Assembly: GCF_002013915.1 (NCBI RefSeq)
Contig: NZ_MBTF01000001.1
Coordinates: 682,001-746,000 of the forward strand
Origin: Mucilaginibacter pedocola
Lineage (GTDB): Bacteria > Bacteroidota > Bacteroidia > Sphingobacteriales > Sphingobacteriaceae
Length of the DNA: 64,000 nt
Direction of reading: 5' to 3'
Below, piece after piece: positions 1 to 8,320 of the stretch. The translations under genes were made by a program, and so were the position numbers. Positions within the stretch are counted from its first letter, which is position 1; each line of letters starts with the position of its first letter. Under the pieces are notes generated by a model. It was not told the DNA's origin. It searched no databases and worked only from the letters and a program-made list of their open reading frames with translations.

Positions 1-176
1 GCATATTCGTTGTTCACGGCAACCATATAGCTTGCCAATTGTTTCAGTCGAGGGTAGGCGGTTTCTAAAGTGCTTTTTAAGTTCGCTGTGGTATCATCCC
101 CGGTGAGTTCAACAGCAATGCTGCTGCCGCCGAAGATATCTTTGGCAATGCCAAATGCAAGTACATTAACTTTCAT
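1..176 (-). CDS. moaD: MoaD/ThiS-family sulfur carrier protein (partial, N-terminus)
   Basis: Only the first 58 codons are in the window; the gene runs off the left edge. The translation begins MKVNVLAFGIAKDIFGGSS and has the beta-grasp opening of MoaD: a first strand ending in an AKDIFG segment, then an 'LK..LE..YPRL' helix. MoaD is the small subunit of molybdopterin synthase and delivers sulfur from a C-terminal Gly-Gly thiocarboxylate in molybdenum cofactor synthesis. That C-terminus is outside the window, so a ThiS-like or other ubiquitin-like carrier cannot be excluded. The ATG at 176 is the only good start. Molybdenum cofactor neighbours would be expected to the left. Confidence 0.75.
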   Translation of the reverse strand, partial: MKVNVLAFGIAKDIFGGSSIAVELTGDDTTANLKSTLETAYPRLKQLASYMVAVNNEY

Positions 177-230
177 AAGCTTTACTACAAATATGCAGAT
201 TTATAGGATCAATAAAGGCTTACTTATTGG

Positions 231-653
231 TTATTCGCCCCAGGCGGTTATCATAATGCTGCGCTGTCCGCCGTGGTTGCGGTGTTCGCAAAGGTAAATG
301 CCCTGCCAGGTTCCCAATGCCAACCGGCCGTTACGAATGGGTATGGTTATCGAACAGCCCAGCATAGCTGCTTTAAGGTGCGCTGGCATATCATCGCTGC
401 CTTCGTAATCATGTATGTAATCGGGGTCGTTTTCGGGCACGGCCTTGTTGAAGTACATTTCAAAATCCTGCCGAACGGTTGGGTCGGCGTTTTCGTTAAT
501 GCAAAGCGAAGCAGACGTATGCTGAATAAATACCTGACATATCCCCATCCTTATCTCGGCCAATTGCGGCAAGGCATGTTCAACTTCATGGGTAATAATA
601 TGGAAACCGCGCCTGCGTGCCTGTAAGCGAAGCCCCTGCTGGAATATCTTCAT
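231..653 (-). CDS. yjbQ: YjbQ family protein (UPF0047)
   Basis: A 140-residue protein of the usual YjbQ/UPF0047 length. Diagnostic stretches are 'FIQHTSASLCINENADPTV' near residues 42-61, 'DDMPAHLKAAMLG' near 87-100 and 'LGTWQGIYLCEHRNHGGQR' near 112-131. The conserved histidines in these segments line the putative active site of the trimeric fold. E. coli YjbQ has been reported to show weak thiamine-phosphate synthase activity, but the physiological role is unsettled. It follows the moaD fragment on the same strand with a 54-bp gap, so the two might be cotranscribed. Family membership is secure; function is not. Confidence 0.9.
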   Translation of the reverse strand: MKIFQQGLRLQARRRGFHIITHEVEHALPQLAEIRMGICQVFIQHTSASLCINENADPTVRQDFEMYFNKAVPENDPDYIHDYEGSDDMPAHLKAAMLGCSITIPIRNGRLALGTWQGIYLCEHRNHGGQRSIMITAWGE

Positions 654-905
654 AAGCTGATAACTACCGAACCGGATAGAAGTTCGGACTTGCAGGCAAT
701 ATTAGTAAAGGCGGGGAAATATATTTGCAAAATATCAATCAGAAAAAACAGCCGGCCAACAAGCAATTTACTCACTTAACCCAATGTTGAGCACCTTACC
801 CAAGGCACGCTTTTGCTACCACTTAACAAATAGCAAAGGCACCGGCTGCTTTATATTCCCATTGACGGATGTTTTTGCGGCAGTGTTACACCTGCCTGCA
901 AATAA
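654..905. other. Intergenic region, no gene seen
   Basis: About 250 bases lie between the DUF5020-like gene and yjbQ, both on the minus strand. I see no ORF of note and no strong terminator hairpin. A TATATTTG motif occurs near 720 on the plus strand but has no gene behind it. The spacer probably holds the yjbQ promoter. Confidence 0.4.
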
Positions 906-1646
906 TTATAGTTTTATTTTCATGGCAATGGTGGGGTAGGCTTCCACCACGTTATCGGGTGTGTTTACATGGTAGTAGATGTTCAGTTTGCTACCTGCGT
1001 ACAGCCCTCCGCTTAAGCGGTACCAAAACTGCGGCTTGGCAAACACCGAAAAACGCTTACCCTGCAGCCCCGCGGTTGCATCGTCGCCATGGTTTTTATT
1101 CTCCGTCCAGCCCGATAGGCTGCCTGCCAATTCTGCCCGGTAGTTTAAAAAGCCTCGGTAAAAATACAGGGTATATAAAAAATCTTTGCTGGGTTTAATG
1201 TAGGGGGTATAGCGGTAGTTGAGTACGCTGCTCAAAAAGGCGTTTCCCAATTTAAACGGGTAGCTAAGGCCAATGCAAAAGGTATTGTTAATGTAGTAAC
1301 TGTATTGTCTTGGTTCGGTAATGCCCAAGCCACCGCTGTATTGCAGGTTGATGTATATTTTAGGTTTCCAAAACCTTACCTCCTGCGATACCTGCATGTA
1401 GTATTTACCCATATTACCATTTTTGCCCAACATGTCGGCCTGTAGTTTTAGCAGGAAGCTTCCGGGCTTAACAAAGGCTCGCCCGCTATCCGGCTGCTTA
1501 AAATATTCGAAGTAAAGGGTAGGGTAATTTTTGCTGTAACGGCCCGGGTTTAAGCTATGCCGCACATCATAATGTAGTTGCAGTTGTTGCGCATTTGCCC
1601 TGTTGGCGAGAACTATGGTGATAAATAAAAAAAACAAATATTTCAT
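906..1646 (-). CDS. DUF5020-like outer-membrane protein, secreted
   Basis: A 246-residue protein with a clear signal peptide (MKYLFFLFITIVLANRANA, cleavage before QQ). The mature part alternates aromatic and polar residues and ends in a strand-like 'YPTIAMKIKL', as expected of a small outer-membrane beta-barrel. The opening 'LQLHYDVRHSLNP' and the 'FEYFKQPD' segment resemble DUF5020 proteins of Bacteroidota, which look like nucleoside-channel (Tsx-type) barrels. The substrate is unknown and the DUF5020 assignment is from memory of the family pattern. It is a single gene on the minus strand; the next gene is divergent. Confidence 0.6.
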   Translation of the reverse strand: MKYLFFLFITIVLANRANAQQLQLHYDVRHSLNPGRYSKNYPTLYFEYFKQPDSGRAFVKPGSFLLKLQADMLGKNGNMGKYYMQVSQEVRFWKPKIYINLQYSGGLGITEPRQYSYYINNTFCIGLSYPFKLGNAFLSSVLNYRYTPYIKPSKDFLYTLYFYRGFLNYRAELAGSLSGWTENKNHGDDATAGLQGKRFSVFAKPQFWYRLSGGLYAGSKLNIYYHVNTPDNVVEAYPTIAMKIKL

Positions 1647-1759
1647 GTTTGATAAAGTGGATGAGAATGCGATATTGCGCTACCAAAGGTCAGCTAAGGC
1701 ACCGTTTTTAAGCGGTAGCGGAGCGGAAACCTAACGGAATTGTATTTGCCGACACGATC

Positions 1760-2911
1760 ATGGAGAATGCCGACCTGCAAGTTTTTTGTTTACTATACCG
1801 GGAAGCCTATTCCCGCTGTTTTGGCGGCCCACTTACACAACCATTAACCGAAACAGAAGGCAAGCTTTTTCAGCAACAACTGCTGGACCATACAGGGCTC
1901 ACCGTAGGTTGGCGGTCATTAAAAAATTACTCGATATTTATTTTAAACGATAACGGGCAGGAAAACCCCTCTGTGGCATCTATGGATACCCTTGCGCGTT
2001 ATGTACTTAAAGCACCCTATACCAACGAGATACAGCGCAAGGATACCGAAAGCCATCACCCATATTGGTTTTTATACCGCGAACGGCACCTTGCCGCCCC
2101 CGTTTTGCCCGAGGAACCCAAAAAAGGCAAGAGCCTGGTATGGGCTTTCCTGGTGGCTTTACTGTTACTTGTTGCCGGTTACAGTTCATTTAAATGGCGT
2201 AATTATATATCCGTTCACGAAGATTTTAAAGATGTTAGTGAGCAGGTGCTATTGAGGGAATGGCAAGTTTTAAACAAGCAAGAACAATACTGGGCCCGCC
2301 GTAACGATGTACCCGGCCTGCTTACCATGTTTACCTTAAACGGCGATAATTGGCCTGATAGTAGTTCAGCATTACCTAAAATAAGCAACCTGTTAGTACG
2401 TAACCTCCCGGCCGGCTGCTTTATGGCCGAGCTATATATGGAGGACTTTATACCTATGGCCGAATGGCAGCAAGCCGGTATTTTGTTGCTGGAGGATACC
2501 ACGCTTACCAGTAAAGCCATTAGGGTATCCTTAGCGTATAACGATTTTTTTGGCGGCTATAAGCGCCCGAAAGAGATATTGGTGCAAGGTATAACCACCA
2601 GCGGAAGTAATAAACCCGAAGAGTTTGTGCACAACACGGTGCTTACTTTAGATAGCCTGGCCAATAAGGACATTATTGCGCAAAACATGAAGCGTACGGC
2701 GCTGCGTATAGAAAAGCAAGGCAGCCATTTCCGCTTGTTGTATGCCGGTGGTGCCGGTGCCAATGCTGCCTATAAAGAGATAGGGGTAAAGGAACTAAAC
2801 ATTGAACCTCGGTTTATTGCCCTTTTTGCCCTGAAAGGAAACATAGACAGCACACCCGTGGTGCCCGTTAAAATGAAGAAATTTAAGTTGGAAAGTATAG
2901 AGTGTGAGTAG
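1760..2911 (+). CDS. Unknown single-TM protein
   Basis: A 383-residue protein that I do not recognise. An N-terminal part of about 125 residues, presumably cytoplasmic, is followed by one strong membrane segment (SLVWAFLVALLLLVAGY, about 125-141). A C-terminal part of about 235 residues would then be periplasmic. The N-terminal 'LTGLTVGWRSLKNYSIF' region has the look of a small helical adaptor. No catalytic motif is evident. The arrangement (soluble N-domain, TM, periplasmic sensor-like domain) would suit a signalling protein, but this is inference. The ATG at 1760 lies 113 bp from the divergent outer-membrane gene. Confidence 0.7.
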   Translation: MENADLQVFCLLYREAYSRCFGGPLTQPLTETEGKLFQQQLLDHTGLTVGWRSLKNYSIFILNDNGQENPSVASMDTLARYVLKAPYTNEIQRKDTESHHPYWFLYRERHLAAPVLPEEPKKGKSLVWAFLVALLLLVAGYSSFKWRNYISVHEDFKDVSEQVLLREWQVLNKQEQYWARRNDVPGLLTMFTLNGDNWPDSSSALPKISNLLVRNLPAGCFMAELYMEDFIPMAEWQQAGILLLEDTTLTSKAIRVSLAYNDFFGGYKRPKEILVQGITTSGSNKPEEFVHNTVLTLDSLANKDIIAQNMKRTALRIEKQGSHFRLLYAGGAGANAAYKEIGVKELNIEPRFIALFALKGNIDSTPVVPVKMKKFKLESIECE

Positions 2912-2925
2912 TTGAGTCTGAAGAC

Positions 2926-3033
2926 CGGAAGTCCGCAAGACAGGAAGTCCGAAAGTCCGAAAGTTGGTAGTTTGATCTGATAAACACAATGCAACTTTCG
3001 GACTTGCCGACTCACCGACTTTCGGACTACATC
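2926..3033. repeat. 'Word' inverted repeat built from AGTCCGAAAG units
   Basis: The spacer after the stop at 2911 contains several copies of AGTCCGAAAG-like words. AGTCCGAAAGTTG at 2954-2966 and its exact reverse complement CAACTTTCGGACT at 2992-3004 form a 13-bp stem with a 25-base loop. A further reverse-complement copy follows at about 3017-3030. A very similar element lies at 41567-41675. Confidence 0.8.
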
Positions 3034-3085
3034 AACATTTACAAACTGCTGACCCAATAAATTTTAGCGCGTGCCCGCGTACATT

Positions 3086-3093
3086 TATTTTTG
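3086..3093 (+). promoter_or_regulatory. Candidate Bacteroidota -7 box (TATTTTTG) of the APC permease
   Basis: TATTTTTG matches TAnnTTTG and ends six bases before the ATG at 3100, so the mRNA may be leaderless or nearly so. No clear -33 TTTG is present at the usual distance. Confidence 0.35.
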
Positions 3094-3099
3094 CAGGCT

Positions 3100-4467
3100 A
3101 TGGCTGAAGAAACACTCGCGCGCCGCCTTACCCTTACACAGGCAACAGCCATTAACATGACCGATATGGTAGGCATTGGGCCTTTTATAACCCTGCCTAT
3201 GGTTATTGCCACCATGAACGGCCCCTGGTTTTTATATGCCTGGCTTGCAGGGGCGCTGCTATCAATGGTTGATGCCATGATTTGGAGCGAACTCGGCGCA
3301 GCATTCCCCATGGCCGGCGGGTCATACAATTTCCTGAAAGAAACTTACGGCAAAACCAAACTGGGCAAGCTGATGAGCTTTTTGTTTGTTTGGCAAACCA
3401 TGATACAGGCGCCATTGGTAATAGCCTCAGCGGCCATAGGCTTCGCCGATTACTTTTCGTACCTGATGCCATTATCATACATCGAAGGTAAAATAATGAG
3501 CGGTGCCGTAGTGGTGCTTATTGTAATACTACTTTATCGTAAAATAGAGGCCATTGGTAAAATAAGTATGGTGCTTTGGGTAGGGGTACTGGTTACTATG
3601 CTCTGGATAATATTTGGTGGTATAGCCCACGGCAATTTCTTTCACCCAATTGCGCATATTAATGATGGTATTAACCTCAATTATGGCTTTGTGGCGGCTA
3701 TCGGCTTTGCCAGTGTAAAAAGTGTTTACAGCTACCTCGGTTACTACAATGTTTGCCATTTGGGTGGCGAAATTATTAACCCCTCGCGCAACATTCCGCG
3801 CAGTATGTTTTTCTCAATAGTGGGTATTGCTCTGTTATACATGCTGATGAATGTAAGCGTGGTAAGCGTTATACCCTGGCAGCAGGCTATGGGCAGTAAA
3901 TTTGTTATCAGCGAATTTATGAACATGCTAATGGGGCCCGTTGCTGCAAAAGTGGTTACCTGCCTGATACTGCTGGTAGCCTTTTCCTCAGTATTCTCGG
4001 CAACTTTGGGTTACAGCCGTATACCTTATGCCGCCGCGGCCGATGGCGCTTTTTTTAAAGTATTTGCGCGACTGCACCCCACAAAAAACTTCCCATATGT
4101 GTCGCTATTGGCACTGGGCGGTATTGCCTTTGTGTTTAGCCTGCGTTTAAAATTGGTAGATGTAATACACGCAATTTTAGCTATGCGTATACTTACCCAA
4201 TTTATAGCCCAGGCAATAGGTTTATTATTATTGCGGAAACAGCGCAAAACAAATCTTTTCCCGTACAAAATGCCTTGGTTCCCGGTGCCGGTTTATGTGG
4301 CTATTGCAATGTGGTTTGCCATATTGGTATCTACCGGGCTCGAAATGGTTTCCGGGGGATTAATTGCTATTGCTGCCGGCTGTGTGGTTTATTTCATCAA
4401 AGCCAAAATAAATAAGGAGTGGCCATTCAAGCCTTCTGCAGCGGCCGTTACCAAACTAAAGAATTAA
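3100..4467 (+). CDS. APC-superfamily amino acid permease
   Basis: A polytopic protein of 455 residues from ATG 3100 (an in-frame TTG at 3091 is a less likely start). It opens with the APC signature region 'LTLTQATAINMTDMVGIGPFITLPMV', where the broken first helix with its GIGPF motif binds the substrate amine and carboxylate. About 12 hydrophobic segments follow, and 'ELGAAFPMAGGSYNFLKETYG' near residues 70-90 is the conserved loop of amino acid/polyamine permeases. It is an inner-membrane secondary transporter, probably for amino acids; the substrate cannot be read from sequence. It stands alone between a word repeat and a convergent kinase gene. Confidence 0.9.
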   Translation: MAEETLARRLTLTQATAINMTDMVGIGPFITLPMVIATMNGPWFLYAWLAGALLSMVDAMIWSELGAAFPMAGGSYNFLKETYGKTKLGKLMSFLFVWQTMIQAPLVIASAAIGFADYFSYLMPLSYIEGKIMSGAVVVLIVILLYRKIEAIGKISMVLWVGVLVTMLWIIFGGIAHGNFFHPIAHINDGINLNYGFVAAIGFASVKSVYSYLGYYNVCHLGGEIINPSRNIPRSMFFSIVGIALLYMLMNVSVVSVIPWQQAMGSKFVISEFMNMLMGPVAAKVVTCLILLVAFSSVFSATLGYSRIPYAAAADGAFFKVFARLHPTKNFPYVSLLALGGIAFVFSLRLKLVDVIHAILAMRILTQFIAQAIGLLLLRKQRKTNLFPYKMPWFPVPVYVAIAMWFAILVSTGLEMVSGGLIAIAAGCVVYFIKAKINKEWPFKPSAAAVTKLKN

Positions 4468-4480
4468 GCAAGGCCGCCTC

Positions 4481-6145
4481 TTATTCCAAAGGCAAACTGA
4501 AGTAAAAGGTAGAGCCTTTGCCAATTTCGCTTTCTGCCCAAATTTTGCCATCGTGGCGTTGGATGATTTCGCCGCTGAGGTATAACCCTATCCCAAAGCC
4601 GCTTATATGCTGGGTATGTTTAGTTTCTACACGGTAAAAACGGTCGAACAACCTGTCCAGGTGTTCGGGTTTTATACCCATACCTTCATCGCGAACGCTC
4701 ACTACAACCTTTCTACCTTCAGTTTTGCATTCCACTTCTATAATGTTGCCACGAGGGGAATATTTGATTGAATTACTGAGCAGGTTGCTAACTACACTGC
4801 CTATTTTATCGCGGTCGGCCACAATACTTATTTGTTCGCCCGGCAGTAAGGTGATGGTGTGGTGTGCTGTGGTAACCCTGGCTTCCTGAATCATTTCTTC
4901 AAGCAAAAGGTTCAGTACAAATTCTTGTTTTTCCAGTTGTATTTTACCCGAATCTAAACGCGATACATTCAGGAATGCGTTTATCATGCCCGTCATTTTT
5001 TTTACCTGCGCTCCAACTTTATCTAAAGCATTATTGGTAAAATCATCGGCATTGTTTTGTGCGCGGCCGCGCAGCATTTGTATATAGGCGCTAAGGGTTG
5101 TAAGGGGCGTTTTAAGTTCGTGGCTCACCATGCCTATAAAGTCGTTCTTGCGCAGGTCGTCGAGCTTGCGTTCGGTGATATCCATGAACAAGCCCGAATA
5201 TTCCATAGGCTTACCGTCTGCTGTGCTGAATACCCGCCCAGTAGCGCGCACCCATTTTGTTTCGCCTGTTTGCTGGTTGGTGATGCTGTATTCGGTATCG
5301 CTGCTTTCGCCTTTAGCAATAGCGTTGCTTAATACGGTTGTAAGCATTTGGTGGTATTCCGGATGGATCGCATTCATTATTTTCTCCATCGAAACGTTTT
5401 CGTCCAACGGAAAACCGAACATTTCTTTAATAAACCCCGAGATGGTAACCTCATAGGTCTCCGGGTTAATGCTCCATGTACCCATGTGGCCGGTTTCTAT
5501 AGCTTGCTTCAGGCGTTCCTCACTATCCATTAGCTTGCTTATCACGTTTTCGAGGTGCCCCTGTATCAGGTTCAGCTCGTCGTTGGCGCTCTCCAAATCG
5601 CGGTTAAGCTGTTCACTTACTTCTACGTTCCTGCGCTCGGTAAGCAAGTTTTCTTCAGAAGCAGAGAGTTGATCGGATGCGGAAAGGTGGAAGGCTATCA
5701 ATTCGGCAAACAACGTAAACATGCCGGTTGTCTGCGGCGTCTTCAGAATGTTGGGCTTGGGGTCTATAGCGCAGAGCGTACCAAAAAAGGCACCATTCTT
5801 TAAAAAGATAGGTACCGAAATATAGCTTTGGAAGCCATACATAGCGGGGGTATGGTGTTGGGCGAAGGCAGGGTCGAGTGCCACATGGTCTATAATAACG
5901 GCTTCACCGCTTTGCCTTATTTCGTTACAAATGGTGGTTTCGAGTTTTAATTCGCCACCCGGTACCAGTCCGAAGTTGATCTCGTCGCGCACGCTGCAGG
6001 CTATCCAGCGGTCTTCCGTAACGCGCGCCACTGCCGAAAAGCCCATACCCGTACTGCGGCAAACCACCTCCAGTATCGATTGTACGATGGGTATCCGGCT
6101 TACGGCTTCAATATCGGCCTTTATGTTTTCAGGCAGTTCGCTCAT
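4481..6145 (-). CDS. Sensor histidine kinase (GAF-PAS-HisKA-HATPase_c)
   Basis: A 554-residue soluble kinase with no membrane segment. A GAF domain spans about 20-155 and a short coiled coil about 158-215. A PAS domain of the 'MGTWSINPET...TEYSITNQQTGETKWVRATG' type spans about 208-327. The HisKA domain has the phospho-acceptor in 'MVSHELKTPLTTL' (His342). The ATPase domain carries the N-box 'LLSNSIKYSP', G1 'VRDEGMGIKPEHL' and G2 'ISGFGIGLYLSGEII'. It should autophosphorylate in response to a cytoplasmic cue and pass the phosphate to a response regulator, none of which is adjacent, so it is an orphan here. It converges on the permease with a 13-bp gap. Confidence 0.93.
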   Translation of the reverse strand: MSELPENIKADIEAVSRIPIVQSILEVVCRSTGMGFSAVARVTEDRWIACSVRDEINFGLVPGGELKLETTICNEIRQSGEAVIIDHVALDPAFAQHHTPAMYGFQSYISVPIFLKNGAFFGTLCAIDPKPNILKTPQTTGMFTLFAELIAFHLSASDQLSASEENLLTERRNVEVSEQLNRDLESANDELNLIQGHLENVISKLMDSEERLKQAIETGHMGTWSINPETYEVTISGFIKEMFGFPLDENVSMEKIMNAIHPEYHQMLTTVLSNAIAKGESSDTEYSITNQQTGETKWVRATGRVFSTADGKPMEYSGLFMDITERKLDDLRKNDFIGMVSHELKTPLTTLSAYIQMLRGRAQNNADDFTNNALDKVGAQVKKMTGMINAFLNVSRLDSGKIQLEKQEFVLNLLLEEMIQEARVTTAHHTITLLPGEQISIVADRDKIGSVVSNLLSNSIKYSPRGNIIEVECKTEGRKVVVSVRDEGMGIKPEHLDRLFDRFYRVETKHTQHISGFGIGLYLSGEIIQRHDGKIWAESEIGKGSTFYFSLPLE

Positions 6146-6222
6146 TTTTGGGTGGCTTAGCGTTGTTGTACAAATTACTAATATTTCATTTATATTGAAA
6201 AAATAAATTAGGATCTGGGTTG

Positions 6223-6270
6223 GTGGCTATTTAACCGCGGAGAACGCGGAGGTTACACGGAGGTTCGCAG
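6223..6270. repeat. Dispersed repeat GTGGCTATTTAACCGC (copy 1)
   Basis: The 16-mer at 6223-6238 recurs exactly at 8296-8311 (inverted) and 24308-24323. Each copy is followed by degenerate GCAAAG/CGCGGAGG/CAGAGG words. Confidence 0.7.
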
Positions 6271-6350
6271 AGGGGTTTGCAAGTTTGTTAGAGATTTTTA
6301 TGATGTTGAGTTTATTTTATGCGTACTTTTATAACATAAAACCTACCTGT

Positions 6351-6769
6351 ATGCGCTTGATATTGATAACCTTACTGCTGATACCGGCTTTGTGCTTTGC
6401 CCAGCGCGACCCTGCCGAGCCTGATATGAGTAAACTGAGCTGGCTGATTGGCAAATGGATACGTACCAATGCCCGTGCAGGCACATCGGGCTATGAGCAA
6501 TGGGAGCAGAAAAGCCTTACCGAATTAAAAGGTTTTGGCGCGCGCATAAGAGGTACCGATACCACCATTACCGAACGCACAACTTTGTTGATAAAGGATA
6601 AGGCCATTTTAAACTTACCCAAATAAGCGACAATAGCTTTACCTGCGAAAACCCCGAGCACGATTTTCCTAAAAAGATAGAGTACGTACTAACAGGCGAC
6701 AAACTAAAAGCCACGATATCTGCTGATGGGAAGGCCATCGATTACCTTTTTGTAAAAGCGGAGAAGTAA
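6351..6769 (+). pseudogene. Broken DUF6265-like secreted protein gene
   Basis: The first frame (6351-6626) encodes a signal peptide (MRLILITLLLIPALCFAQ) and 'LSWLIGKWIRTNARAGTSGYEQWEQKS', the usual opening of DUF6265 proteins, then ends 'LLIKDKAILNLPK'-stop. Shifting frame at about 6606 recovers the family's C-terminal half: 'FKLTQISDN...CENPEHDFPKKIEYVLTG', ending at TAA 6769. From memory of the family, roughly 20-25 residues normally join the LLIKDK and FKLTQ segments and are missing here, so the lesion looks like a small out-of-frame deletion. The product as written would be truncated after about 91 residues. Confidence 0.7.
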
Positions 6770-6773
6770 GAAG

Positions 6774-7130
6774 CTATTCCTTTATTTCGATGATGTAGCT
6801 ATCCATGGTTTGCACCTTGCCATTTACAAATTTATATACGTCGCAAAAGCGGCCTTTGTACGGGCTGCCATCGGGGTTTTTCATTTCCATACTGCCGGTG
6901 CAGGCGGCGTTGTTGCCATCAACCACGATTACGTCTTCGTGTAAAATAGGTTCGCAACCGGCGGGGGCATCTTTCATAAAATCGAGGATGGCTTGTTTGC
7001 CGTTCAATAACACGTGCCCTATCATATTCCAAACCACATCATCGGCGCAGTGGCCTACAAACTTATCCATCTCGTTGGTTTCGAATGCCTTGTTAATGCT
7101 TTTTACAATATCTCTAATGCTTTCCATCAT
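6774..7130 (-). CDS. SnoaL-like / NTF2-fold protein
   Basis: A 118-residue protein with the cone-shaped NTF2 fold pattern. The N-terminal helix 'IVKSINKAFETNEMDKFVGHCADDVVWNMIG' is followed by 'GKQAILDFM' and strands ending 'CDVYKFVNGKVQTMDSYIIEI'. SnoaL-like proteins include isomerases, hydrolases and binding proteins, and sequence alone gives no substrate. Two adjacent ATG codons (7130 and 7127) are possible starts. It converges tail to tail with the decayed DUF6265-like gene, only a few bases apart. Confidence 0.85.
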   Translation of the reverse strand: MMESIRDIVKSINKAFETNEMDKFVGHCADDVVWNMIGHVLLNGKQAILDFMKDAPAGCEPILHEDVIVVDGNNAACTGSMEMKNPDGSPYKGRFCDVYKFVNGKVQTMDSYIIEIKE

Positions 7131-7292
7131 TATTTATGTTTTGGTTGGATGTAAAGATGGGGGCTTCTTGTTAAGTTGCGCACGAGTAAATACGCCAATA
7201 CCGCAGTGCTTTTGCGGCATGTTTATTAATTACCTTAACCCAATAAGGAATAACGAGCCTAAAGCTGGCACGTGGTTGGTATATTAGTACTA

Positions 7293-7685
7293 ATGTATTA
7301 TCTAATTTACAGTAGTTACGCCAGTATTCCGTTTACCGATGAGGATTTAACAGAATTGCTTGTACCATCGCGACAGCGGAATTTATTTATGGGGGTAACC
7401 GGTGTTCTGTTTTATTTCGATGGCAAATTTGTGCAGTTGATAGAGGGTAAAGAAGCTAACGTAAAACTTTTGCACGAAAAATTATGCCGCGACGAGCGCC
7501 ATAATGATCTGCAGTTGCATAAAGAGGGCGAATTGAAAAAACGGTTGTTCCCTAACTGGTCGATGGCTTTTAAACCAATTGCTATAGAAAACATTAAAGG
7601 GGTGCATGGCTTTAACGATATGACTTTACCCAATGCGGTAAATATCGATTCGGTGATGACTTTATACCGGGCACTGGGAAAATAA
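7293..7685 (+). CDS. BLUF-domain blue-light photoreceptor, stand-alone
   Basis: A 130-residue single-domain BLUF protein from ATG 7293 (an upstream in-frame start at 7272 is less likely because BLUF proteins begin at this strand). The flavin-photocycle residues are all present: Tyr6 in 'LIYSSYAS', Asn30 in 'SRQRNLFMGVTG', Gln48 in 'GKFVQLIEG', and Trp89/Met91 in 'FPNWSMAF'. BLUF domains bind FAD and undergo a Tyr-Gln hydrogen-bond switch under blue light. No GGDEF, EAL or cyclase domain is attached, so it would act through a protein partner. No obvious partner lies beside it. Confidence 0.93.
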   Translation: MYYLIYSSYASIPFTDEDLTELLVPSRQRNLFMGVTGVLFYFDGKFVQLIEGKEANVKLLHEKLCRDERHNDLQLHKEGELKKRLFPNWSMAFKPIAIENIKGVHGFNDMTLPNAVNIDSVMTLYRALGK

Positions 7686-7687
7686 AA

Positions 7688-7720
7688 AAAGAAACCCGGC
7701 GCTTAAAGCAACCGGGCTCC
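7688..7720 (-). terminator. Rho-independent terminator for aldehyde dehydrogenase/DUF779
   Basis: On the minus strand, CCCGG...CCGGG arms (7712-7716 and 7695-7699) with an inner GCTT/AAGC stem are followed by TTTCTTTTTTT. The T-run overlaps the BLUF stop codon at 7683-7685. Confidence 0.8.
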
Positions 7721-7751
7721 CATCATTAAAATATAAACCTGAGTAAAAAGC

Positions 7752-8126
7752 CTAATCTTCAATAAAGCTAACGGGTTCTAAATCGGCCAGCTCGTCGTCA
7801 GTAAACATACGCGATTGTATCATGAACCTGTAGCCGGTAGGTATCTCGATAGAGAAACTGGAGCCGCGGCCCTTTACAATGGTAACGGTAAGCTGAGTAT
7901 GTTGCCAGTATTCAAATTGGTCCTTACTCATCCAAAACTCGCAGCCGTCTATCTCGCCCAGTTTTACATCGGCACCGCCCAGCTTAAAATCGCCCTTCTC
8001 AAAACACATCGGCGACGAGCCATCACAGCAACCACCACTTTGGTGGAACATCAACTCACCGAAGCGGGTTTTTAGCTCGGCTATCAGGGTGGATGCTTCG
8101 GGGGATACTAATACGCGCTTTACCAT
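7752..8126 (-). CDS. DUF779 domain-containing protein
   Basis: A 124-residue protein matching DUF779: 'LMFHQSGGCCDGSSPMCF' at about 25-42 with the conserved Gly-Cys-Cys-Asp-Gly, and 'SFSIEIPTGYRFMIQSRMFT' near the C-terminus. The Cys-rich loop suggests metal binding or redox chemistry, but the function is unknown. Genes of this family commonly sit beside aldehyde dehydrogenases of the AcoD/ExaC type. Here it follows one on the same strand across a 194-bp repeat-filled spacer, and a terminator lies just beyond it, so the two are probably one transcription unit. Confidence 0.9.
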   Translation of the reverse strand: MVKRVLVSPEASTLIAELKTRFGELMFHQSGGCCDGSSPMCFEKGDFKLGGADVKLGEIDGCEFWMSKDQFEYWQHTQLTVTIVKGRGSSFSIEIPTGYRFMIQSRMFTDDELADLEPVSFIED

Positions 8127-8149
8127 ATGTTACGTTGTTGCTTTAACGG

Positions 8150-8315
8150 CGATTTTTTTACCGCAAAGTTCGCAGAGTATCTGCATGTCGGTTAACGCAA
8201 AGGGCGCAAAGATTTTTTTATCGCTTTCAACCAACTTTCTCTTAAAACCTCCGCGTCCTTTGCGCTCGTCAATTTGCAAATCCTCTGTGCACTTTGCGGT
8301 TAAATAGCCACTAAC
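8150..8315. repeat. Dispersed 'GCAAAG' inverted repeat region
   Basis: This spacer inside the aldehyde dehydrogenase/DUF779 unit is filled with GCAAAG, GCAGAG and GCGGAGG words. The inverted copy of GTGGCTATTTAACCGC lies at 8296-8311, and an opposing CCGCAAAGTTCGCAGAG copy at about 8161-8177 gives a long imperfect inverted repeat. Confidence 0.6.
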
Positions 8316-8320
8316 ATCCA

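Noticed and set aside
3091..3099. TTG start for the APC permease
   Set aside because: The TTG lies inside the likely -7 promoter box and the ATG three codons later is the natural start.
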